This document shows, one piece after another, positions 1 to 12,771 of a DNA stretch of 64,000 nucleotides. The notes beneath the pieces are model-generated. The model saw nothing but the letters and a program-made list of their open reading frames with translations. It made no database searches and was not told where the DNA came from. A program made the translations under genes and the position numbers. Position 1 is the first letter of the stretch; the number at the start of each line of letters is the position of its first letter. Source of the stretch: Sphagnum magellanicum (taxonomy: Eukaryota > Streptophyta > Sphagnopsida > Sphagnales > Sphagnaceae); NCBI GenBank assembly GCA_021904315.1, contig CM038926.1:3520390-3584389 (forward strand), in the 5' to 3' direction.

Positions 1-2007
1 ATATCATAATTGAAGGTTTCTTTTTATGAGTCTCCTCCAAAAGTTTGTTTAACTTTTCATTAAAAGCCATTTACTTTTGCAATTTTTTGTCCATCTATGC
101 ATGCCTTTGGTTAGCTTGCCTTTATATTTCATTCTTAGCTTAATATGCATTGGCATTTTCCACTATGAGTTCCTCCACCTCCTTTTGTTGCTTTGATAGA
201 GTTTCCTCCATGTTCTTATAGTTTATATGAAGTATACTATGCTTTATATTTTGAATATCCTTCTCTGCTTTTAAACCCTAATAATTGGCATTTGTCCCCT
301 TTAAAGTTGCTTGTAAAAAGTCCCTTTTTATTTTGATGTACTACAAATCCTTACTCTCTTTTTCCATGTTATTGATATTTTGTCTAGTTGTTTGGAGTTC
401 TGCCAATACCTAACTATTCTCATTGTTCTTGTTTTGTAACTTTGCTTTGAGCTTCTGCTCTTTCTCCAAAGCTCCCTGAAAATTTTGAACAAATCTATCC
501 TTCTCCTCTATAGTTTGTTTGTTCTCAATCTCCAGATTAAAAGTTTAAATAAACTATTTGTCATTTGTACATTGTATTCTACTGCTTAATGAAACATAGT
601 AGCAACATCTATGTGCTCATCCAATTCTGCTTCTATCCCTTGCAAGACCCTAGTGTATGAAACCATGAGTTTAACCCCTGGAACTTATACCTGATGAACC
701 CAAACTCTTGTGTGCAATCCATATTTCTCCAAATACATTATGCATGTAACAGAATTTGATTTTGAAGGCAACATACCTTCATTATTCGATGGTGATGGAA
801 CATATTGTTATACTTTTGGTAGATCCCGGTCAAAATCTTTTATCTGTTCCATTGCTAATTGCTGAGCTTGAGACTCAGGCTCCTTCTTCGGCCATTTTTA
901 ATGTTCTTGCCCATTTGACCTCTACTCCCACTTGGGAGAAATTGGTAGTGTTGGACAAGATTTAGGAGATATGGATTTCTCCTTCTGTTTCTAATTCTAC
1001 TACTATTGCTTCCTCAACAATTTTATTTTGTTGAGGATCAATATTACCTTTCATTGCAGTATCCTCTTGTCTTCTTTGCCTCTTTTACAAAGTTTCTCTC
1101 TTTTCATCATCATGAGATCGAGACATCAAAATTGCTCTTTTGGTTGTCTCAGTCTCTGATTATTTTTCTTTTTTAGGAGAGATGTGTGTAGGTTTCAAAA
1201 GTCTTTTGTTCTTAATGAACCTCTCCCTCAAACTATCTCTTCTTCTTTAGTCCTTTAAAGGTTACTTTCCCTATTTCTTTTTCTCTTATGATTTTGTTCT
1301 TTCCAATGGAAATCCTTTCTCAAACAAAATTTCTATGATTATGGCAGAATGGCATACATCCTTTTTTGGTTCACTTTTGGCTATTCCTTCAATCATATTT
1401 CTCTAACATTTTCCTAATTTGATCAATTCTTTGACCAATTAAAAATACAAGATTGCAACCCAATTAATAGACTTTCCATGATTTGTTCTAAAGATCATCA
1501 TAGTAGACTTATTGCTAAAGTATTACACCTTATCTTTTTGGTAAATAATTGGAAAAATTGTAACAATTCTATTAGCATACTTTGACCTCGTTTATTTCAT
1601 AACATGCCCTTCATTGGTGTTCTAAGTATCAGGGATTCTATTTGCTATATCTGTTAATCCTACTTTGGCATTGGACATTCTTGCTTAGTTTGCTTCTATT
1701 TTTCTTATATGGTAGATTCTAAAACCTCTGCCAAGACATCCTTGTCTATTATTCTTTGTTCATCCCCCAACATAACCTTGATTTTATTTTGTTCAGAATC
1801 CAACTTCCATTTGTTTAGAAATTCAACCAGAATGTTGTGGCGAGGTGTCTTCCACTCAATCTTAAACATGCTTACTACTCCAGCTCTGTTTGCCCATGCT
1901 TTATCTTCCTCTCTAAAGCTTGTCCAAATCAAAATGCTCTTTAGATTGATATTGTAACTCTGTTGTGTTAGAGTAAAAACATACCTAATCTCATCATCCT
2001 AATTAGT
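1..2007 (-). mobile_element. Extra 3' coiled-coil ORF region (part of 1-19400 fossil)
   Basis: The minus strand encodes a lysine- and glutamate-rich region. Segments such as KQTIEEKDRFVQNF and EKEQKLKAKLQNKN (about 430-540) have the spacing of a coiled coil, and 1705-1932 encodes a separate globular-looking part with WANRAGVVSMFKIEWK. Related sequence occurs at 32200-32850 on the plus strand in the second family member, just before its 3' LTR, and more distantly at 19790-21720. An additional ORF between integrase and the 3' LTR is known from Athila/Tat-type lineages, but I cannot assign this one to a lineage. It is broken. Confidence 0.6.
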
Positions 2008-2012
2008 ACGCA

Positions 2013-2994
2013 TGTCGCAACCCTAGCTTTGGGCTCGCGACCAAGGCAAAGGGAATTACAAGGGAGTTAAGCCAAGAGGAAGCCCGGGAGTCAAGGCAAA
2101 AGGAAGCCCGGGAGTCACATCACATACTCCCGGGAGTGCAAGAAAGTGCTAGGGAGTGTGAGAAAGTGTTAGAAAGTGTGAGGGAGTGAACCCTCACACT
2201 CCCAAGGCAAACTCCCACTTTGGGAGATGGAGTCCCGGTGGACTTCTGAGACTTCAGAGAGTGATTTCAGGGGTCAAACCTCAATGTATTGTGGCGTTCT
2301 TTATATCATTGGAAAGCTCTTGAAGCGTAGATATCTAAAATGAGCTCGCATTGCTCATTTGCACATCTGAAACACAAGTTATGGTCAAAAGAAGGGTCGG
2401 GAGTCGAATTCCCGGGAGTCTGCCAATTTTGACTCCCGACGACTAAAAGTCGGGAATCGACCCGAAATACTTGGCTTCAGAGAACGTGCGACATACCGTT
2501 GGAAAGGTCTCGACGAGACCTACAACTTTGCTTTAGACCGCATCGCGATCCGAGGTCTGCTCGCAACGTTATGGGGCTCCAAAGTCCCGGGAGTCCCATT
2601 TGGCGCGATTTCGGGACTCCCACTCGGGAGTCCCGGGAAAAATAGCCATTTGGATGTAGCCTCCGTGGAGAGCTGCAGAGTATACTATAAGGGGGAAGGT
2701 GGTGGCTTCCCCCAAGTCCGGGCCGTGGTGAGTCTTGTGTGTCCGTGTTGCCCGTGGCTCATCCTAGCACCAAGTGTGCTCTAACTTTGCACTAATCACT
2801 TTGTGTGGGTTGTGTGCAGGCCCGTGTGAGTGACTAAAGCTTGTCAACTCTTCCTAGTCCCATCCCGGAGCTCCAACCCGCCCCTCTACCCCTCAAAGGG
2901 TTGTGAGCTAGGGAGCGTGCTCCGACTCTTCCTTTTCCGCTGCTTTCTACTTTGGCTCACATTTGGGCCCCCTTGAGGAGTTGGGAGTGCGTTA
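2013..2994 (+). mobile_element. Solo LTR, copy A of the TGTCG family
   Basis: This 982-bp insertion starts TGTCGCAACCCTAGC and ends GGGAGTGCGTTA, where other copies end in CA. It is flanked by a perfect 5-bp target-site duplication, acgca (2008-2012 and 2995-2999). No internal region or second LTR is attached, so it is a solo LTR. A TATA-like ACTATAAGGGGG near 2684 marks the likely LTR promoter. Inside it a block with GGAAAGCTCTTGAAGC (from about 2310) is repeated in diverged form from about 2500, an old internal duplication. It is GC-rich compared with its surroundings. Relatives are at 28688-29556, 61175-62088, 62450-63424 and 63440-64000. Confidence 0.88.
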
Positions 2995-4100
2995 ACGCAC
3001 TTTCTTCCCATGTAGATTTGCAGCCATTATTTACCTACTTGTTCTTTTCGTGCACTTCTTATTGGGAATATGAATTCTTTCTAGAATTTGCTCATGAATA
3101 TACTATTGATGTAATGGCAATTGTTGTTGTTACAAATCATCCTTTTAATGGTTTTCCTCATAAGTTGAAATATAAATGGGACCAACTTGTTCATTAGGAC
3201 TTTCCTGTGTTTTGGGCTTTCTGAAGCTATATCTCCTCAATGTTTCCTTATAATCTCTCTTGTTTTTTCTAATTGCTTCAAAAGCTCTCTCAAATTTGGA
3301 TATTAAAGAAGATTTCTAAGAAGAAAAAGAATAAATTGGAGAAGGAAAAGGCAAACTTCTTTATGGAAACCTAGACTGTAAATGCAAAATGTTTGGAAAT
3401 TTCTATTGTTCTCTTAATCTCTCTTGCTCCTCTTTTAACTTTTGCAACTTCTCTTCTGACTATTTTTATAACTTCTCCATAAGACTTTTTTTAACACTCG
3501 TTGTGGAAACAAAAAATGATTGAAATTTGCTTATAGAAAACAAAAACAAAAAGTTGTTATAGTGTTTGCCACCTTCTAAAACATTATCACCTCGTTTCAT
3601 GAAGTGACATTTCACTTTTCATTTTAGGGCTAGTGTTTTATTGATATGTATTTTTTTCAAATTGTTTGACATCTATCACCTCATGCTTAAATTCATACTA
3701 GCATCAACATTAGCTACAGTTAACACTTGTTGACCAAAAAATTCTATGGACATGGCACTAAGTAATTCTCATGACATTCTTAAATCTAATGACATGTTGT
3801 TGTCTACATTATAGATTCCTTTTGGCCTATGCAGAATCATCAGATTAGCTGAATCTTATTCTGACATCAGTGATTTATCTACCCCACAATCTAGTAACTA
3901 TGAAATTATATAACCATGGTCTAGGTATTTGTTCATATCCTATTGATTTATTAGATTTACTGGGGTTTTTTCTGATACTATTGTCTAATTAGTCTAAATG
4001 GTCTTTGTTTATCTTTGATCTTTTAAATTTTCATCGAATGTTTCTTCCATGTGGTCTTTATTTTTGGATTATAAAAACTTTTGATCCTCTAAACTCTAAA
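2995..4100 (-). mobile_element. Region downstream of integrase (part of 1-19400 fossil)
   Basis: This 1.1-kb stretch lies between the end of integrase and the coiled-coil region on the minus strand. I recognise no domain in it. It is low in GC and has no open frame of note on the minus strand. The solo LTR at 2013-2994 is inserted at its downstream edge. It is probably the linker between pol and the extra 3' ORF region of the retroelement. Confidence 0.5.
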
Positions 4101-5261
4101 TCCCCTTCAATGTATAATCCACAATGTATATGGTTTCAACCTATTAACATTGGCCAATATTGGTTTTGGTTCAAAATTGTTGACAAAAACAAAAAGGTAT
4201 AGTATTATTTGGTAAGCAATATTGTACCTTGAATGGACCAAACCATCTTTTCTTGAATTTACCTAGATGTGTTTTTTCTCCTTTGGGAAACCATGAGACA
4301 TAATCTCCAAATTGGAATTTCTCCTCGGTGTTATTCTATTGTCTCCACAAAAATTTGCTCCACTTGTTGGCTCCCACATTGTTTTGAGCTTCCAATTTGT
4401 TGTCTTGAAACTTTTTTAGTTTTGTAATTCTACATGTTAGCACTTTGGTTGGTTTTGCATCTCTATGGTCCCCACTAATAACCAGTAAACCATAGATTAA
4501 CTAGTAGGGTGTATATATTGTTGCCACCTTGTAAGTAGTCCTATATGAAAACAAAACTGTAGACATATATTCATTGCAATAGTTCTTTTCTCATTAATCA
4601 ACTTGGTCAATAGTCTACTAATGACTTTGTTAGTAAACTTTGCTTGTCCATTTTGCTATGGATAATATGTAGTAGAATTAACATGCTTTAATAGAAACTA
4701 ATCTATCAAATGTTTTATTATGTCATTGATGAAATGTACTCCCAAATCTATAACTACGGTCAATGGACATTTATAGTTATAGATATATTCATACAGAAAT
4801 CTAGTTGTAACTACTACAGTATTGGTTATGAGTGCCTTTGCCTCCACCCAGTTGGTTGCATAATTTGTAACTACCAAAATGTATTTGTTTCTTGTTAGTC
4901 TTCCTGTTGGTTTGATCGGACCTATAAAATCTAGACCCCACTTCATAAAAGGTTATTCTAAAAGTGTTATTACCAACTTGGCCAAACTTTTTATTTTGAA
5001 TTTTCCAATCTTTTAACAACTATCATAGCTTTTGCAAAAGTCCTTAGTATCCTTGAATAAAGTTGGCCACCAATATCCTGCATCCAAAATTTTCTTTTCG
5101 GTAATATCTATAACAAAATGTCCTCCAACCACTCCTTCACATAGCTCCTTCAAAACAATGTGTGCTTCTGAGGTGGTCAAACATCTGCACATTTTATTGT
5201 CTTGTCCCACTTTGTACATAATTCGTTCTTTCAGAATGAAAGGTTTTACCTTTCTGGCCAA
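4100..5261 (-). mobile_element. Integrase region (part of 1-19400 fossil)
   Basis: At 5013-5261 the minus strand shows the HHCC zinc-binding N-terminal part of integrase (GGHFVIDITEKKILDAGYWWP, spread over about 40 residues). At 4698-4946 it shows the catalytic core start ([14 protein letters not shown] and then [16 protein letters not shown]). The C-terminal end is suggested near 4100 by a NVNRLKPY block. This domain order, with no chromodomain recognised, is typical of Ty3/gypsy pol. Part of a broken element. Confidence 0.85.
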
Positions 5262-5264
5262 CTT

Positions 5265-5606
5265 CTATTCTTGAACTAGGTTCAAAGTTTCTAACATTTG
5301 ACTTGTCTCAAAATAGGTTTTTATTTCTTGCATCCATATAGGTTTTACAAAAAATAATGATGCATCCATAGTCTGATTTGGGACACCCAATGGTTTTGAA
5401 CTATTTAGCAATCTAGATGAAACATTAACAACTACATGTGTTCTATGAAGTTTGTAAACTACTATGAACTGATACTCCAAAAATAACAACAACCATTTTG
5501 TTATCCTTCCTGACACATGTGGTTTGTTGACCAAGTACACTAGAGCCATATGGTCTACACAAAAAACAAATTTGTTTCCCAATAAAAAATGTCTAAACTT
5601 ATGCAA
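5265..5606 (-). mobile_element. RNase H region (part of 1-19400 fossil)
   Basis: The minus strand encodes a 113-residue open segment with FVFCVDHMALVYLVNKP and then GRITKWLLLFLEYQF, the pattern of the RNase H domain that follows reverse transcriptase in plant Ty3/gypsy pol (the usual form is a DH-x-AL-x-YL block followed by R-x-x-RW-x-LLLQEF). It sits directly between reverse transcriptase and integrase, as expected. Part of a broken element. Confidence 0.85.
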
Positions 5607-5699
5607 AGTAGTCTAAAAGCATATACTATAGGTTGGTCATACTTACTAGTTGGGTATTGTGCCAACATTGCACCAACCTGCCAACAATTATGCATATGT

Positions 5700-6735
5700 G
5701 TGCACATGAAATTCGAAATGTTAATTTGGAGGTATTAAAATTGGTACTTCCATGTACTTCTGTTTGATTTGATCCCAAGCTTCTAAACATTATGTGGTCC
5801 ATATAAAGGGTTATGTTTACCTCATCAACCTGGTGACTGGTGCCATGATAAAGGCAAAGTTTTTTATGAAACATCTATAAAATTGAGCCATACCATTGAA
5901 AACCTGAATATGTTGTGGATTGGTAGGTACTAGCATATTCACTATTGCCTAAACCTTTTTAGGGTTTAGTATCTTTCCTTCCTTGGAAACTATGAACCCT
6001 AAAATTAGTCTTGAAAAATACCATAAAGGCACATTTCTCTAGCTTAAGACTAATTTTATATTCTCTACACTTCTGAAACCAAAGTCTAAGCTTCATCAAA
6101 TGATTCTCCATATCATTATAAATTGTGAAGTCATCCAAAAGGTCTAAGTATTCTCTAAAGTTTGTACTAAATGCTCTTTGGAAAGTTGGTGGCCCATTTG
6201 ACACCAAATGGCATCACCATCCAAACAAAAGCTCCCCGATCTGTTACAAAAGTTATTTTTTTATCTATACTCAAGGGCTATAAAAATTTGATGGTATCCT
6301 GAATATCCATCAAAAAATGAATAGGTTTCATACCCTGCTACAATATTCAGTTGCTCGTTAGAAAATGGCAAAGGGTAAAGATCTTTTTTTGTCACCTTAT
6401 TAAACTTCCTGAAATCCACACAAATTCTCAATTTGCCGTTCTTCTTAAGCATTACCACTCACTACTAGAAATTTTGTCTTTTGCAACTTGTCTTATGCAA
6501 CTAAAAAATGTCACATGCAACTCCAAAATAGTTGCATGTGAGATGTTTTAGTTGCATAAGACAAGTTGCAAAAGACAAAATATCTAGTAGTGACTATGGG
6601 TGATAACCATGTAGCCTCCTATATAGGTTGAATAAATCCAGCTACTAACAGTTTGTCAATGTCTTATTTGACTTCTGCAACATAATTAGGGTTCAATCTG
6701 TACCTTGCTTGATCTATTGGTGGAATTGAAGTATC
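5700..6735 (-). mobile_element. Reverse transcriptase region (part of 1-19400 fossil)
   Basis: On the minus strand the segment 6261-6458 reads GKLRICVDFRKFNKVTKKD and then FFDGYSGYHQI, which are conserved blocks of Ty3/gypsy reverse transcriptase fingers and palm. The stretch 5959-6207 continues with the palm and a LDDFTIY block near the active site. It is interrupted at 6460-6592 by a palindromic MITE, and the N-terminal lead-in continues beyond the 6739-9931 insertion. This is the strongest protein evidence that the element is Ty3/gypsy. It is broken. Confidence 0.88.
6460..6592. mobile_element. Palindromic CACTA-type MITE, copy 1 (133 bp)
   Basis: The element is an almost complete palindrome: two 63-bp arms around a 7-bp centre. 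It starts CACTACTAGAAATTTTG and ends with the reverse complement, and is flanked by the 3-bp duplication act (6457-6459, 6593-6595). CACTA ends plus a 3-bp duplication define the CACTA (CMC/EnSpm) superfamily. It has no coding capacity. It interrupts the reverse transcriptase region of the host retroelement. Copies 2 and 3 are at 29636-29787 and 32000-32088. A transcript through it would fold into one long hairpin. Confidence 0.9.
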
Positions 6736-7059
6736 TAACACTAATAGAAATGAACCAAAATGTAACCATTCAATTTACAACTACATGCGATTTATAGTCG
6801 TTTGCAACTAGATTTGAGAATATTTACAACTACAAGATCAACTTTCAACTATTTTGGTCATTTTCACAACTATGATGCAACTATTAGAAATTTCATCCTA
6901 TTGGTTACATCAATTTTACATTTATTTTCATCCATTAATAGGTTGATATGTCCCATTAGTCGCAATAATCACCAAATTAATTACATCCTACAAGTATTCT
7001 ACAATGACATAGGGGTATATTTTAATGTATGTACTAAAATTATATATATATAAATATAT

Positions 7060-8130
7060 ATATAATATGCATACATATGGATATTGTTCATATAATGAAT
7101 CGCAAAATTAATATTTGAACTTTGAATTTTTTATTCAAATACGAAAATTTGTTATTTTAACTTTTTAAAACATTTATTAAAATTTGAAACTTGATATTTG
7201 AATCTGAAAATTATTATTTCAATTGTTTAAAACATTATTTGAATTTGAAAATTTTGATTTGAATATGATATTTTCAATTCAAAAAGACTGATTTGATCTA
7301 AAATTTGATTTTGAGTTTTAAATTAATTTTTTCGAATCCACAAATTAGTATTTCATTTCAGAAAATTATAATTGAACATAAAAATGGAATATTTTGAATA
7401 TACCATTTAATTTTGAATATTTTTATGTGAATATGAAAATTTATATATTTCAGCTATGAAAATTTTTCATTTATATTTTAAAAAATCATTTAATTCGAAC
7501 CTGAAATTTAGATTCCAAATGATTATTTTAGATTTTCAAAATTAATACTTCAAGTCTGAAAATTAATAATTGAGTCTATAAATGGACATTTCAATTTTGA
7601 ATATTTTTATTTGAATATGAAAATAAACATTTCAATTCTGAAAATTGTTATTTAAATTCAAAAAAATTATTTGATCTAAAAACTGATATTTGAATTTTAA
7701 ATTATTATTTTTGAATCTAAAAATTATTATTTCAATTTTAAAAAATTTATTGACTCTAAAAATTGGCAACTTGATTTTCAATATTTTTATTTCAACTTGA
7801 AATTTGATATTTGAATTTTGAAGTTTAAAATATAAATTTTAAGAAATTATTTGACTTGAAAGTTGAAATTGGAATTCCAAATTATTATGTTGGATTCTCA
7901 AAATTAATATTTCAATTCAGAAAATTATTAATTGAGTCTTCAAATGCAAATTTTAATTTTGAATATTATTATTTGAATATGAAAGTTAACATTTCAATTT
8001 TGAAATTTGTTATTTAATTTCAAAAAACCTCTAAAAACTAATATTTGAATTCTGAATTACTATTTTGGAATCTTAAATTTATATTTTAATTCAAAAAATT
8101 ATTGATTGAATTTCAAGGGTTTTTTCTACT
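7060..8130. repeat. Degenerate AT-rich tandem array
   Basis: The stretch is made of imperfect repeats of short phrases such as GAATTTTGAAAATTATTATTT and ATTTCAATT, with an irregular period of tens of bases. GC is very low. It lies in the left third of the 6739-9931 CACTA-like element and encodes nothing. Confidence 0.6.
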
Positions 8131-8136
8131 AGTGCT

Positions 8137-9330
8137 ATCCAGAATAAATCACTTTTATAAATAATTATAAATGATTATGTTTATTAAATCTAAGTGACAC
8201 TAAATAATTATTGTTATGACATAGATTTGTATATTATATAATTTATATTCTTATATTAGAAGAAATTAATTAATTAAATTAATGTGACATTACTTTAAAA
8301 TCATTGTAATTACTTCATATAAGAATTAATTAGTATGTGCATAATTATTTTTTAATTCAACATAATTATTCACATTCTTTAATTTATAACTTCGAACCTG
8401 AATTAAAAATTTGGAAAAATTATAGTGTAGTTAGAATAATTATTTACTGATTTTAATTTCACGAATTATTATACAATAATATTATCTTAAATTTTTTTGT
8501 AATTAATCATCTATGATAAATATTTTATAGTAATTTTATATTAATTATGAAAATTAATGTTATGTTTAACAAATTATTTTATTTATAGTTAATAATTACC
8601 AACAGAAAAAAATTATTTGACTTATAATAATTTTTACAACAATAATTTTTATTATATAATAAATAATGTAATTAGTTGAATAATAATTCTTCAAAATTTT
8701 GTGTAAGAATTTACTTTCTAATAACAATTGTTAATTCATGATATATAATTTTAAAATAAATATTTAATTTATTTAATTTTAAATTATAATCATTAAATTA
8801 ATTTCATATTAATTATATTATATTTAGCTCGATCAGATTTTGAAAAGTAATTAAATATTTTTAAATATTTTATTATTTATGAATTATGTATTAATAATTT
8901 GTGAAGAACTAGATAGCTAGTTTGTCAAATATGAAGAAGGTATTACTTATTTAAGTAATTGATAATGAATACTAAATATTTGTAATTTATAGTTTATAAT
9001 TTAAATATATGTAAATTTCATCATTATGAATTAAATGATTATTTAATTATCTAGTACTTGAATTGTTTAAAAATCTAAAAACCCTAGAGTAAGGGATGAA
9101 GAAAGTTTTGGAATTACAACTTAGTTTGTAAGGAAGTTGCAACTTCAAAACTTATCCGATATTGTTTATTCTCCATTCCTATTTTGAACACTATATAAAC
9201 AAAAGGGTGTGCCTATGCAATTTCACATTAAGAAGTTTGTGCACATGGGATGAGCTAATTAAAAGGCTCAACCTAAAACAAAAATACAAATAATGCACAA
9301 TTCTAAAATACATACCTCCCCAACCTACAT
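8137..9330. other. AT-rich gene-less interior of the 3.2-kb DNA element
   Basis: The stretch is extremely AT-rich with runs like TTAATTAATTAA and has no reading frame of note on either strand. A stretch near 9190-9210 contains a TATATAAAC-like box, but no gene follows. I see nothing else in it. Confidence 0.6.
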
Positions 9331-9525
9331 ATCTATTTAGCTAGGTAAGTACCTAGTTTGACATACCCATCTAGGTCAGCATATGTACTTACCTACTTAA
9401 GTACCTACCTATATGAGTAGGTATTTAGCCTTGGAACGTAAAACCTACCTATTTATTTTTTTACCTAAGTAGGTAGGTAGGTAGGTAGGTAGGTAAGGAT
9501 TGTAGGCACCTATTTATGTACCTAC
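9330..9525. repeat. CTACCTA/TAGGTAGG block, copy 1
   Basis: Runs of CTACCTA are followed by tandem GTAG units (9469-9496), so the block is made of two strands of the same tetranucleotide facing each other. A similar block lies inside the other CACTA-like element at 15985-16040, and others are at 49535-49600 and 55500-55640. Function unknown. Confidence 0.7.
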
Positions 9526-10377
9526 CAATTTAATATTAATATTTTTACTAAATTAATATTTTAAATGTCACGTGGCATATTTACATTGGGCCACGTGTCA
9601 TAATATAAGATCATCCATGTCTTTGAATTGAACGTCTTAAATTATTTCAAAATAATAGTAATAATAATCATCATCATCATATATTAAAGCACGTGGCAAC
9701 ACATGATTTGCCTTCAATTGTGACCAAAATAGTTGCACATTAGTCGCATGTGACAATACGTATACAATGGAGTCAAAGGATGAAATGTATTTGTTGACTT
9801 TTTTTTTTCATACAATATTCTTTGTCATTTGCAACTAGTTTATCACATGCGACTTGTCTTAGGCGACTAAAGGATTTTAGTTGCAAAATGTCGCAAAAGA
9901 GCAATCGAAAATACATGTTTTTCTTCTAATGTAACTCAATTCTATGTTGAACCAATTTTGGAGGTATGTTTTTCATATCTTTGTAAGTTCAAGTAAACAC
10001 ATCCTTGAACTCCTTAAGTAGCATCTGAAGCTCTTCAATCTTCTCCTTTGTCAATTGTGAATTAACCTTGATGTAATGTGGATTTGTTTTTGTGCCAAGA
10101 TTTAGCTTAACAAGCTATTGTTTTTCAGTCAAAGTCCAACCTACTATCTAAAGATTTTGTACCTGTATTTTTGTCGGTGTTTCATCCACTTGAATATCAT
10201 CTTAGCTATGATGGTAAAAGGTTTATGGATAAACCTTATCTTCTAATGAAACCTTTGGTTTGATAGAAAAGTCTTTTGATTTCATTATTGAAGGCACCAC
10301 TTCTGCAACTATTTGATCTGATGTCCCTTCCTTTGGATCAAATTCCTCAATGTTTTTGATTTCTGACACTCCAACAC

Positions 10378-10680
10378 TCAACAATAAAACCTTTCTTCTG
10401 ATAGAATAATTGTGCCAATTGAGAATAATTTTGGTTTTGTCTCAAAGATCAGATCTTCCTTTTCATTTGTTAACCTTTCCATCACGTCATAATAAACAAA
10501 TACTTGGGGCCTTCTGGTTTCTACTCCCAATTTCATGTTAACTGATATAATTTTGACTATTCCATTACCTTGAACAGTAATGACATTATTACCCCAGTCA
10601 TGTGTAACCTTTGCATCTTTGAGCCAAAATCTTCCTAGCAACATAGAATAGCTGGAATCTACCACACTATTTTTCAAAAC
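10378..10680 (-). mobile_element. Retropepsin-like region (part of 1-19400 fossil)
   Basis: The minus strand encodes a stretch with LLGRFWLKDAKV followed by a beta-rich segment. This resembles the C-terminal half of the plant retrotransposon aspartic protease, where a ILGRPWL-type motif is typical. It lies between the gag knuckles and the reverse transcriptase lead-in (9932-10370), which is the expected place. The call rests on this motif and on position. It is part of a broken element. Confidence 0.6.
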
Positions 10681-11299
10681 ATTATACGTGGCGATTTATG
10701 GAATACCATGTATGTGAGTCTTCAAATTCCTAAAGGTATAATCATACTCTGATCTTCCATTATGAGGTGATATGGAGTTGGTCTTGGTTTAGGTAAACTT
10801 AACTTTGTTATGAGGTTTTCTAATATAATGTTCACATTTGCCCCTCCATATATCAAAACATCCTCAACAATGTTCTTCCCAACTTGTACTTATATAACTG
10901 CCATTTGGTTATCTACTTTATAGATGTTGTGTTTAGCTTCGAATGTGTTTCAACCACTATGATTACACTAGGCTCTGACGTATGTTTAGTAGCTATATTA
11001 GGTTTTTCTGGCTTCATTTTTTGGCATGTGTACTTTTAAAAATCTAATGTTATCTTCAATAATTAACCTAACCTCAAAATATTAGTCTTCAACATCTGTT
11101 TACTAATATCTTGGAATATTTGTTCCATAGACATAACTATGTTAATAACATTAGTAGACAAACTTTATTGTACAACTGTTTTGTGGACACTTCAAATTTT
11201 GGCAATCCTGCCCAACTTATACTCCACTGTGCTTTTTCCTTTGGAATCAAATTTTGTGGTGGGTCTTTTTCTTGCATCTATTATATAGTCTTAACAAAA

Positions 11300-12504
11300 G
11301 ATTGATGTAGTTTCCACTCCTCTTCCCAATCAACAATAAACTTTTTCTTAATTGGCTTGATGTCCTTAAACACATGTTCCTCAATAACCTTGCTCTTGGT
11401 GATGGCCATATTCACATCCACCATGTGGACTGAAGGATTTGAAACCTTGGGTTTTACCATAGCTTGTTTATATATTGGCTTTACTCCTTTGTTTTTAAAC
11501 ATATTCTACATATCAGTATACTTTGGACAATCTATTATCTTATGTATAATGTCATCACAAATATGACAAGAATACCTGACAAGCCTCTATACTTTAATTT
11601 GGTGAATAGTAACCTCAGAGACTACATGAACATGGTCTTCTTTCCTTTTGATTTTATAGGTTTCAACATTATGATTAGTCATGTGACAAAGTGTACAGTA
11701 CATTCATGTTTTCTCTGGGACTATTTGAGGTTTTTAAGCTAATACTGTCTTACTACTTTATGGTATTGATAGATTGCTTATGGCTTCTACTTCAAAAATT
11801 CCTTTTACACAAACCAAAGTTACTTCCTTATGTTGTTGTAAAGTTTATTTGTTCATACTTGCTATTACTACATGCAAATATGGTTGTAATTCAGATGTGA
11901 AAATAATAATTAAGAAATTTTTTGTCATCTTGTGTTGAAGACTATTGGCCAACTTCAATAGTCTCTCATAATAGACTAGCTTCCACTCTTTCATTCTTCT
12001 CTTGCTTCATGTTTTTCAACTACATGTAAACTTATTCATCGTTTTAAACTTTTTTATACCTTTTACAAAAAGTCAACTATAATTTTGTGAAAGTATAATC
12101 TGGGTAATCTCCCATATAATTATTACACCAATTAGACATAGTATCTCTAAAGGTAAAACTAAATAGATTAATAATTTTTACATCATGTGTTTCACTATTT
12201 GCTTTAATGGCAGTTTTAAACACTTTGACATGAGCATCTGGGTTAGAATCTTTGACATACTTAGGATAGTTAATTGGTCGATGATAAGGTCTGTTTGGTG
12301 GTAATGGTGGCTTGCTTGGATTCACCACTAGTAATCCAAAATATCATGGAGGTCCTGATGGATTTGAGCTACCTCCTCCTAGATTTGATGGCTAATTAGC
12401 AAAAACTATGTTCACCTCTATGGGTATATCTTCATGCAAACTCACAAATTTTGTTCCCCTTGGAGTTTGTGGTATAGATCTCACGCCATTAACATTATGG
12501 ATTG
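11300..12504 (-). mobile_element. Gag core and C-terminal zinc knuckles (part of 1-19400 fossil)
   Basis: The minus strand at 12077-12328 encodes a retrotransposon gag core with a proline-rich lead and a segment containing DAHVKVFKTAIKANSE and FRDTMSNWCNNY, which is the capsid-like gag region of plant Ty3 elements. Further along, at about 11660-11702 and 11527-11570, two CX2CX4HX4C-type knuckles can be read (starting CTLC and CHIC), the normal C-terminal position. The homologous gag core in the relative is at about 31330-31800. The region is decayed. Confidence 0.7.
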
Positions 12505-12771
12505 TGTGAGGTGACTTTCCGTCCCTCTACTCCCGGTTCTACAAGGTGATTATGCTTGCAAGCATAAATGCTACTGGCGAAGGAAAGAATGCTAGTGCAA
12601 TTCTAAATGTTAGGTTACGTTTGTAGTTGAAATCAAGTAACCTACCTCCTATGCATAATTTATGATTAAAACTGATAGATTTTTTCAAGCTCACACACTA
12701 CACATTCTAGGATTTTATGCCAAATTGTTATTCATCCAAACCAATGTTTAAGGACTCTACACCATGTCCAA

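Larger units (their letters stand above)
6739..9931. mobile_element. CACTA-like non-autonomous DNA element, 3.2 kb
   Basis: Left end CACTAATAGAAA and right end, read inward, CATTAGAAGAAA form a degenerate 12-bp terminal inverted repeat. Exact 3-bp duplications taa flank it (6736-6738, 9932-9934), and the retroelement sequence is continuous across the site when one taa is counted. Subterminal sequence on both sides is rich in short motifs such as TGCAACTA and GCGACTAA, as in CACTA elements, and shares these with the palindromic MITEs. The interior holds no gene: 7030-8130 is a degenerate AT-rich array and 9330-9525 a CTACCTA/TAGGTAGG block. A second CACTAGTAG-like end (8122-8136) may mark a further nested element. 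It is non-autonomous. Confidence 0.78.
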
